In this document: positions 1 through 5,429 of the stretch, in pieces
Layout: each line of letters opens with the position of its first letter
Numbering within the stretch: the first letter of the stretch is position 1
Assembly (NCBI GenBank): GCA_039183635.1
Contig: JBCDBL010000165.1
Location: forward strand, 1 to 6,981
Source: JBCDBL01 sp039183635
GTDB taxonomy: Bacteria > Pseudomonadota > Alphaproteobacteria > Caulobacterales > Parvularculaceae
DNA: 6,981 bases
Direction of reading: 5' to 3'
Made by a program: the position numbers and the translations under genes
Notes under the pieces: model-generated
Told to the model about the DNA's origin: nothing
Databases searched by the model: none
Seen by the model: only the letters and a program-made list of their open reading frames with translations

Positions 1-662
1 TCCGACGTCGCGATCAAAGCCCGGGTCAGCGGCGGCAGCTCCTGGCCGATGCTGGCGAACTGCTCCACCAGTTTCGGCACCACGAACACCATCAGCGCCG
101 TCACCATGGCGATGGCGGTGAAGGACAGCACGATGGGGTAAATCATCGCCCCCATGATCTTGCGCTGCATCGCCTGCATTTTCTCCAGAAAGTCCGACAG
201 GCGCTCCAGAACCGGGCCGAGACCGCCGGAGGCCTCCCCCGCCGCGACCATGGCGCGATAGAGTTTAGAGAAGGACGCGTCATCCTCCGCCATCGCCTCG
301 GACAGGCGCCGCCCCTCCATGACGCCGTTGCGCACCGACAAAAGCGTTCGGCGTACGGCGGGCTTGTCGGCCTGGGCGGCGACAGCGCGCACCGCCTCCT
401 CCACCGGCGCGCCGCCGCGGATCAGCGTCGCCAATTGCCGCGTGACGAGGGCGAGATCCCGCCCGCCGATGGACGTGCGGCGTAAAAAGGAAAACCGGCT
501 TTCCGCCGCCGCGGCGCGCTTTTCCGACACCTCGGCGAGCTTCAACGGGGTCAGGCGTCGCTGCTTCAGCTCCTTGCGGGCGCCCCGGGCCGTGTCCGCC
601 GACAGGACCCCCTTTCGGGTGCGGCCTGTAACGTCGAGGGCGGTATATTCAAACGTCGCCAT
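1..662 (-). CDS. gspF: Type II secretion inner-membrane platform protein GspF (N-terminal part; runs off the left edge)
   Basis: GspF is the polytopic inner-membrane platform protein of type II secretion; in the family it contacts the GspE ATPase and helps feed pseudopilins into the growing pseudopilus. About 220 codons are visible, roughly half of the usual 400 residues. The start reads MATFEYTALDVTGRTRKG, the standard opening of the family. A cytoplasmic T2SF domain spans about residues 65-170, with the typical stretch FSKLYRAMVAAGEASGGLGP at 131-150. The first membrane segment is at about 173-195 (IYPIVLSFTAIAMV onward). It is followed by VPKLVEQF and the family-typical LPPLTRAL at 209-216. 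The ATG at 662 is preceded by a good Shine-Dalgarno (GAGGG, 8 nt spacer). The first 14 bases overlap the end of gspE, suggesting translational coupling. A type IV pilus PilC homologue is the alternative, but the gspC-D-E context argues against it. The second T2SF domain is outside the window. Confidence 0.96.
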   Translation of the reverse strand, partial: MATFEYTALDVTGRTRKGVLSADTARGARKELKQRRLTPLKLAEVSEKRAAAAESRFSFLRRTSIGGRDLALVTRQLATLIRGGAPVEEAVRAVAAQADKPAVRRTLLSVRNGVMEGRRLSEAMAEDDASFSKLYRAMVAAGEASGGLGPVLERLSDFLEKMQAMQRKIMGAMIYPIVLSFTAIAMVTALMVFVVPKLVEQFASIGQELPPLTRALIATS

Positions 663-2148
663 CGCTTTCGCCCTCATGGCGGCAGACGCGCAGAACCTCC
701 TCCGCGCTCGTCAGCCCCGCCCGGATATGGGAAAGGCCGCTCTGCAGCAGCGTGCTCGACTCCCGGAACGCATAGGCGGCGATGTCAGTCTCCCGCGCAT
801 CGTCGTGGATCATCTGGCGCAGCGTCTCGTCGACAACAATCGCCTCATAAATACCAAGGCGTCCGTTATAGCCGATATGTCCGCATACGGCGCAGCCCTT
901 CGGCTGATAGAGGGTAAGCTCTTCCCCCGCCGGCGCGCCGAGAATTTCCTTCTCCCGCGCCGTGGCGGAACGTGGGGTTTTACACGCATCGCAAAGCCGC
1001 CGCACCAGACGTTGAGCGATGATGAGGCTCACCGTGGAGGAGATCAAAAACGGCTCCACTCCCATGTCGCGCAGGCGCGTCACAGCCGCCGCCGCACTGT
1101 TGGTGTGCACCGTGGACAGAACAAGGTGGCCGGTGAGGCTCGCCTGGACGGCGATTTCCGCCGTCTCCACGTCGCGGATCTCCCCGACCATGACAACGTC
1201 GGGGTCCTGACGCAGGATCGCCCTGAGGCCCGCCGCAAAGCTCATGCCCACCTTGGCGTTCACCTGGGTCTGGCCGACGCCGTCGATAGCGTATTCGATA
1301 GGGTCTTCCACCGTCAAAATATTACGGGTCTGATCGTTTAAGGCGTTGAGACCGCCATAGAGCGTCGTCGTTTTGCCAGAGCCCGTGGGCCCCGTCACCA
1401 AGACGACGCCGTTCGGCTGACCTAAAGCTCTCTGGTAGCGCTTCAGGATGTCTTCGGACATGCCGAGGTGATCAAGATCGAACCGCGCTTCGTCCTTGTC
1501 GAGAAGGCGCAACACCGCCCGCTCCCCATGGCGGGACGGCAGGGTGGAGACCCGCACGTCGATGGCCTTGCCGGCGAGGGACAGGGATATCCGGCCGTCC
1601 TGGGGCACGCGTTTTTCAGCGATGTCGAGGCGCGCCATCACCTTAATGCGGGAGACGAGCGGCGGCGCCACGCGCTGGGACAGGTTTAAAATCTCGCGCA
1701 AGACCCCGTCGACCCGCAAGCGAACCGACAAGCGGTTCTCATAAGGCTCGATATGAATGTCGGAGGCCTTCATTTTAACGGCTTCGGAGATAAGACCGTT
1801 GATCAGCCGAATGATCGGCGCATCATCGTTCGCCTCCAGCAAGTCCGCCGTTTGCGGAATGTCTTCAGCAAGCGCCGACAGGCTTTCGGCTTCATTAAGA
1901 TCACCGGCAAGTTCGGCCGAGCCAATGCCCTCCACCGCATAGACCTCCGACAACCGGCGATCGAAGGCCGTCGGCGCCAAACGCTCGACAGAGATCGGCG
2001 CGCCGAACGCGCGCCGCGCCTCGATCAACGCCGCCGGCGAAGCCCCCTCGCGCAGGGCGATCCGGGGCCGTGCGCCGCCTTCGAGCAAGACGACGCCGCG
2101 CTCCTTTGCGAAGGCGTATTGAATGACCGGGTCGGTGGTCTCGGACAT
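649..2148 (-). CDS. gspE: Type II secretion assembly ATPase GspE
   Basis: GspE is the cytoplasmic hexameric ATPase that powers pseudopilus assembly; family members are held at the membrane by GspL and act on GspF. The 499 residues match the family's usual length. In order: an N-terminal domain (about 1-100); the N2E/PAS-like region with KASDIHIEP at 127-135; Walker A GPTGSGKT at 253-260 (Lys259); an Asp box around TVEDPIEY (Glu281, Asp282); Walker B with DPDVVMVGEIRD at 315-326 (Glu323); and a His box ending in STVHTN (His348). Four cysteines at 386, 389, 419 and 422 form CX2C-X29-CX2C, the zinc-binding tetracysteine element known in EpsE-type GspE. PilT-type retraction ATPases lack this element. 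The ATG at 2148 has a GAGAGAA ribosome site 3 nt upstream and follows gspD by 15 bp. The stop (TGA, 651-649) overlaps gspF. Nothing essential is missing. PilB is the main alternative, rejected on neighbours. Confidence 0.98.
   Translation of the reverse strand: MSETTDPVIQYAFAKERGVVLLEGGARPRIALREGASPAALIEARRAFGAPISVERLAPTAFDRRLSEVYAVEGIGSAELAGDLNEAESLSALAEDIPQTADLLEANDDAPIIRLINGLISEAVKMKASDIHIEPYENRLSVRLRVDGVLREILNLSQRVAPPLVSRIKVMARLDIAEKRVPQDGRISLSLAGKAIDVRVSTLPSRHGERAVLRLLDKDEARFDLDHLGMSEDILKRYQRALGQPNGVVLVTGPTGSGKTTTLYGGLNALNDQTRNILTVEDPIEYAIDGVGQTQVNAKVGMSFAAGLRAILRQDPDVVMVGEIRDVETAEIAVQASLTGHLVLSTVHTNSAAAAVTRLRDMGVEPFLISSTVSLIIAQRLVRRLCDACKTPRSATAREKEILGAPAGEELTLYQPKGCAVCGHIGYNGRLGIYEAIVVDETLRQMIHDDARETDIAAYAFRESSTLLQSGLSHIRAGLTSAEEVLRVCRHEGESDGDV
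671..675 (-). promoter_or_regulatory. Ribosome binding site of gspF, inside the gspE coding sequence
   Basis: On the minus strand GAGGG lies 8 nt before the ATG at 662. It supports that start and lies within the last codons of gspE, so ribosomes finishing gspE end next to the gspF start. This is read directly from the sequence; the coupling is inferred. Confidence 0.6.
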
Positions 2149-2163
2149 GGGTTCTCTCGCCCC

Positions 2164-4194
2164 CTAACGCTCCGCGCCGGCGGAGCTTTCCACCGTAGGC
2201 GCATCTCCGACCACCTCGCGCAGAAAGTTATCAAGACGCGGCGCGCCGTCGGGCATACGCTCTATAATTTCGGCCTGCATAAAGTTATATTTCCGGTTCG
2301 TCACCGCACGGATGTCATCCTTATCACGGACGATGGTCGGCCGCAGAAAAACCATGAGGTTCGTCTTGTCGACGACCCGCCCCTCGGAGCTGAAAAGCCT
2401 TCCAAGAACCGGAAGCTCGCCCAGCACCGGCACCTTGCTCTGCGTGATCGTTTCTTCATCCTCAATCAATCCGCCCAGCACAATGATTTCGCCATCATCC
2501 GCCAGAACCGTGGTCTGTATTTCACGCTTGTCCAGGATAAAATCCGTCGCATCGTTGACGACGGAGGGGGAGACATTCGACACTTCCTGACGAATAAAAA
2601 GCCGGATGGCGTCCCCTTCATTGATCTGCGGGGTCACCTCCAGCTGCACCCCGACATCCTGACGTTGCGTGGTGCGGAAGGGGTTTTGATTGTCAGTCCC
2701 GAGAGATTCACCTGTGGTGACGGGAATTTCCTGACCGACGATGATGGAGGCAGGCTCATTGTCAAGGGTCATCAGGGAGGGCGTCGACAACACGTTCGAA
2801 CTGGCGTCATTATCGACGGCGTTCAATATAACGCCAAACAACGTTCCGTCCCCGGTCCGTCCGCCGAATCCGGCGGTAAACCCGTTCAGGTTCAAAAGCG
2901 AATTCACCGCCGCTTCCTGCAGCTGGTCGGTGACGCCTGAACCTGTGGAGCTGTCGCCATCGCCGTTTTCTTCACGATCGCCCAGCAGGAGCGCGCCGGT
3001 CAACGCCAGCAAATTCGGGTTGGAGCGCGAGTAATCGCTGAGCACGAACGGCAAATCAGACTCATCTGACCCTGACATGATGAACTCCAAACCAAGTTCG
3101 CGGGCGGTGTCGTCGGTCACCTCAACGATAATCGCTTCGACCAGAACCTGCGCCCTGCGAATATCCAGCTGACGGACGATATCGGACAGCGCCCTTTGGG
3201 TGTCGGGATCGGCGTTTATGATCAGGGCGTTGGTGGGCTTGTGGAACGCAATGTTCGGCCCGCCGGGACGCGCGGCTGTTACAACGGCGCCGCCGTCTCC
3301 CCCGCCGCCTGGAAGCGTGAGCGCCCCGGATAAATCCTCAAGGATCGGCGCCAGTTCTTCAGCATCTGCATATTTTAGATAGATGACGCTGGTATTCTGA
3401 CTGGATTCCCCTCGCCGGTCGAGGTCCTCCACAATACGCCGCATGCGCGACACAGAAACGCTGTCGCCGCGAATGACAAGGCTGTTTGAGCTGTCGACAG
3501 CCACAAACGAAATGTTGCCCCCGCCGCGACCGTCCTCGCTCGCCCCGCGGCCGCCGAGGGAGCTGGCGATCCGCGCCATTTCCTGGGCGGAGGTGTTCTT
3601 AAGAGCGATGGTCTCAATCACGGAGTTGTCTCGATCAAGTTCACGTAAAACCTGACGTATGCGCCCCATATTGCTGGCGTAATCAGCGATGACGACGGCG
3701 TTGACACGCGGGTTCGCCGCCACATGCCCCTGGCGATCGACAATCGGTTTAATCATGCCAACCGCCGCGCTCGCCTCGAAATTATTCAGCTTAACAACCT
3801 CGGTGACAAACTGATCGCCTTCCACGGCGTCGGGGCCGATCGCCGATGCGCTTTGGGATGCAGCCTGGTTCGGAATAATTTTATAGGCGCCGCTTGAGGT
3901 TAAAACCACAGAGTATCCGTACACGCGCATCGTAGAGAGGAAGATTTGAAAGATCTCGTCTCTGGTGAGCAGAACCTGGGACGTTATCGTCACATTGCCC
4001 CGGACGCTCGGGTCGACAATAAAGGTCTTGCCCGTGTCTTTCGCGATACTCTCGATGAAAGACTGCATTTCCGTATTGCTATAGTTTATCCGCTCCAAAC
4101 GCTCTTCCTGCGCGCGGACTGTGTGTGCGCCAAGCCCCATAAACGCCAATACAGCGAGAAGCACATGACAGATTTTTTTATGGTGCATACGCAT
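2164..4194 (-). CDS. gspD: Type II secretion outer-membrane secretin GspD
   Basis: GspD forms the multimeric gated channel in the outer membrane through which folded substrates leave. The 676 residues are within the family's range. A Sec signal peptide (basic MRMHHKK, then a hydrophobic stretch at about 10-23) likely ends after VRA at residue 28; there is no lipobox. Periplasmic domains follow: N0 (about 33-108, with INYSNTEMQSFIESIAKDTG), N1 (128-188), N2 (192-261) and N3 (267-345). N2 and N3 each carry a glycine-rich loop (about 213-226 and 295-313), as is usual. The secretin barrel covers about 348-622, with NVLSTPSLMTLDNEPASIIV at 467-486, GQEIPV at 487-492 and VPVLGELPVLGRLFS at 588-602, then NLMVFLRPTIVRD. 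The tail (623-676) includes NRKYNFMQAE; I cannot tell whether it binds a pilotin, and no pilotin gene is visible. An acidic Gly/Ser-rich loop at about 405-420 looks like an insertion. The ATG at 4194 is chosen because GAGTAG at the gspC stop sits just upstream; Met3 is the alternative. Confidence 0.97.
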   Translation of the reverse strand: MRMHHKKICHVLLAVLAFMGLGAHTVRAQEERLERINYSNTEMQSFIESIAKDTGKTFIVDPSVRGNVTITSQVLLTRDEIFQIFLSTMRVYGYSVVLTSSGAYKIIPNQAASQSASAIGPDAVEGDQFVTEVVKLNNFEASAAVGMIKPIVDRQGHVAANPRVNAVVIADYASNMGRIRQVLRELDRDNSVIETIALKNTSAQEMARIASSLGGRGASEDGRGGGNISFVAVDSSNSLVIRGDSVSVSRMRRIVEDLDRRGESSQNTSVIYLKYADAEELAPILEDLSGALTLPGGGGDGGAVVTAARPGGPNIAFHKPTNALIINADPDTQRALSDIVRQLDIRRAQVLVEAIIVEVTDDTARELGLEFIMSGSDESDLPFVLSDYSRSNPNLLALTGALLLGDREENGDGDSSTGSGVTDQLQEAAVNSLLNLNGFTAGFGGRTGDGTLFGVILNAVDNDASSNVLSTPSLMTLDNEPASIIVGQEIPVTTGESLGTDNQNPFRTTQRQDVGVQLEVTPQINEGDAIRLFIRQEVSNVSPSVVNDATDFILDKREIQTTVLADDGEIIVLGGLIEDEETITQSKVPVLGELPVLGRLFSSEGRVVDKTNLMVFLRPTIVRDKDDIRAVTNRKYNFMQAEIIERMPDGAPRLDNFLREVVGDAPTVESSAGAER

Positions 4195-4200
4195 GATATA

Positions 4201-5166
4201 CTACTCAAATCTATATGACAATGTCACAGGAGCGCCGTTACGCTCAACGACAACCGACGCGGAAGACGCATCACGCAGGCTTTCCGCCAGGGCGATTGCG
4301 CTTTCTTGCCCTTCAATTCTCGCCCCGTTCACCGACAGCAAAATGTCGCCCTGCTGAAGGCCGAGATCGTCAAACACAGCTCGCGATGCGCCCGGCGCCA
4401 GAACAAACCCCGGCGCACCGTCCAACCGCGGGCGTATCGCAACGGCGGACAACCACTCATCGGCGCTGTCCAATGCGAAAATACGTGACTGTTGTTCTGC
4501 TTGCAACGCCGTGCGTTCCGGTCTTGCTGTGCGCTGCGCGGTTCCCGTGCGTGCGCTGGCGCGGCGTATGGCCTCGGGATCTGCATTATGAAAATAAAGA
4601 CTTTCCAGAACACCGGCCCTGGACAAAATAACCCTATCAGGAAGAATTCGTCGTATAGATACGGTTTCAGCCGTTCCGGGAATTTCCTCGCCGACAGCGT
4701 AGACGCCTTGTTGGTTATCGACGCCTTTTATGACAGCAACGCCGTTCGCCCCGCCCTCATCTGCGCGAATGCCAAACAATTCCAGATTAAGCGTCGTCTC
4801 GCGCGCCGCCTGCAAAATCGCTGCATCGCTTTGCGCCCCGTCGGCCGTATCGATCGGTCTGTGGAAAGGATCGAATTTGGTGAGGGCGTCCACGGAAGCC
4901 GACAGTTGCGCGGCGGCGGGCGTATACGCCGCCGCCCCTTGCCGGGCCGCCGGCGCGGACCATGTCCACAGCGCGCCGGCCATCACATAGGCGATGGCGA
5001 TGACGAGTCCAATTTCAACACAAGCAGCGAGCCGTCCAGCACCGCCGTTCCGCCAAAAACGGCCGAACGCAGGGCCCGCCGTCTCAAAACGGGTCAGCGC
5101 GGCGCGCAGCCGCTCAGACGCCGCTTGAAGCCGCGCATCGCTGGATATCTGCTCCGGACCGCTCAA
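4201..5166 (-). CDS. gspC: Type II secretion connector protein GspC (HR and PDZ domains), TTG start
   Basis: GspC is a single-pass inner-membrane protein; in the family its periplasmic HR domain binds the N0 domain of GspD and its C-terminal PDZ domain takes part in substrate handling. The 321 residues show a cytoplasmic N-terminus (1-45, basic near the membrane), one membrane segment at about 46-69 (LAACVEIGLVIAIAYVMAGA), a Pro/Ala-rich stretch, and FDPFHR at 98-103. The HR domain covers about 122-195 (LELFGIRADEG, AVGEEIPG, RVILSRAGVLESLYF). An Arg/Thr/Gln-rich linker lies at 200-228, and the PDZ domain at about 232-320 contains LGLQQGDILLSVNGARI. The start is TTG: an in-frame TGA lies at 5205-5203, no ATG or GTG lies between, and the next GTG/ATG codons fall inside the membrane segment. 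The gene leads the gsp operon, and its stop is 6 bp before gspD. Assignment rests on domain order and position, because GspC sequences are poorly conserved. Confidence 0.93.
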   Translation of the reverse strand: MSGPEQISSDARLQAASERLRAALTRFETAGPAFGRFWRNGGAGRLAACVEIGLVIAIAYVMAGALWTWSAPAARQGAAAYTPAAAQLSASVDALTKFDPFHRPIDTADGAQSDAAILQAARETTLNLELFGIRADEGGANGVAVIKGVDNQQGVYAVGEEIPGTAETVSIRRILPDRVILSRAGVLESLYFHNADPEAIRRASARTGTAQRTARPERTALQAEQQSRIFALDSADEWLSAVAIRPRLDGAPGFVLAPGASRAVFDDLGLQQGDILLSVNGARIEGQESAIALAESLRDASSASVVVERNGAPVTLSYRFE

Positions 5167-5171
5167 TTTTT

Positions 5172-5175
5172 TCCC
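5172..5175 (-). promoter_or_regulatory. Weak ribosome binding site of gspC
   Basis: GGGA on the minus strand lies 5 nt before the TTG start, with an A-rich spacer (AAAAA). It is only a partial Shine-Dalgarno, but it is the only candidate at a suitable distance. Together with the non-ATG start it suggests modest translation of gspC; this is inference. Confidence 0.35.
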
Positions 5176-5261
5176 AAATCGCGCCGTTTTCCAGCGCCCC
5201 CGTCAATTCAGACCGCCCAACCCCACGCGAGCGGGCGAAATGGCGGCATTCTTCAAACACA

Positions 5262-5290
5262 CTTATAAACGTCGACGGATCTAAATTCAG
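5262..5290 (-). promoter_or_regulatory. Possible promoter of the gsp operon
   Basis: On the minus strand TATAAG (5267-5262) matches a sigma-70-type -10 box at five of six bases. CTGAAT (5290-5285) sits 17 nt upstream but matches the -35 consensus at only three of six. The position, about 100 bp before gspC, is sensible for a leader-bearing transcript. This is a visual match in AT-rich DNA and could be chance. Confidence 0.3.
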
Positions 5291-5292
5291 TC

Positions 5293-5306
5293 GTCACATC
5301 AGTGAC
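5293..5306. promoter_or_regulatory. 14-bp dyad (GTCAC-N4-GTGAC), candidate operator
   Basis: A perfect 5-bp inverted repeat, GTCAC and GTGAC around ATCA, ends 2 bp upstream of the putative -35 box of the gsp operon. Its place and symmetry fit a dimeric regulator's site. It is not a CRP site, which has the half-sites in the opposite order (TGTGA-N6-TCACA). No regulator gene is visible, and the arms are short enough to arise by chance. Confidence 0.25.
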
Positions 5307-5344
5307 TAAAAGCCATCAACGTAAATCGTTCCTTACCATATGCA

Positions 5345-5378
5345 AATGGCTCTCCATCCCAAAGGACCGAGAGCCATT
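5345..5378 (-). terminator. Candidate terminator hairpin after the TonB receptor gene
   Basis: A perfect 10-bp inverted repeat (AATGGCTCTC at 5345-5354, GAGAGCCATT at 5369-5378) encloses a 14-nt centre. After a 2x2 mismatch the centre can add three more pairs (5357-5359 with 5364-5366), leaving a CAAA loop. It lies about 50 nt past the receptor stop. On the minus strand only a short T run (TTTGCAT) follows, so it is not an ideal intrinsic terminator. It may be partial, or may serve as a 3'-end stabilising structure. Confidence 0.5.
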
Positions 5379-5399
5379 AATTATTTGTAAAGCAACCCC

Positions 5400-5423
5400 G
5401 CGCAGAGCTCAAAAACTCTGCGC
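5400..5423 (-). repeat. Inverted repeat directly after the TonB receptor stop codon
   Basis: Eight-base arms GCGCAGAG (5400-5407) and CTCTGCGC (5416-5423) enclose an 8-nt loop. It begins 6 nt after the TAA stop of the receptor gene. On the minus strand it is followed by GGGGTTGCTTT rather than a T tract, so alone it is a poor intrinsic terminator. With the second hairpin 21 nt further on, it may form a tandem 3' structure protecting or ending the receptor mRNA. Confidence 0.5.
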
Positions 5424-5429
5424 AGAATT

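Larger units (their letters stand above)
5167..5429. other. Intergenic region between the TonB receptor gene and gspC
   Basis: This 263-bp gap separates two genes pointing the same way. It is the most AT-rich part of the window: the 60 bases from 5281 to 5340 contain 23 G or C (38%), against 50 of 60 in 361-420 inside gspF. It holds two inverted repeats right after the receptor stop, a short dyad and a possible promoter for the gsp operon, listed separately. No small protein gene with a convincing start and ribosome site was seen on either strand. Confidence 0.8.

Noticed and set aside
319..1341. Plus-strand open frame of 340 codons opposite gspF and gspE
   Set aside because: It lies entirely antisense to two clearly conserved genes, has no recognisable domain, and its composition (Arg, Ala, His-rich) is what a GC-rich gene's complementary frame gives.
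649..2148. Type IV pilus assembly (PilB/PilC/PilQ) rather than type II secretion
   Set aside because: The HR-PDZ GspC gene, the N0-N3 secretin without AMIN domains, and the C-D-E-F order fit type II secretion.
1753..2940. Plus-strand open frame of 395 codons opposite gspE and gspD
   Set aside because: Although long, it runs antisense across the gspD-gspE junction, is very rich in Arg, His and Gln and has no family signature. It is a shadow of biased codon use on the other strand.
4492..5268. Plus-strand open frame of 258 codons opposite gspC
   Set aside because: It is antisense to gspC, which has a full HR-PDZ architecture; the translation is low-complexity and Arg-rich, without a domain.
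5293..5306. CRP or FNR binding site
   Set aside because: The half-sites are GTCAC...GTGAC with a 4-bp spacer. CRP needs TGTGA-N6-TCACA and FNR needs TTGAT-N4-ATCAA; neither fits.
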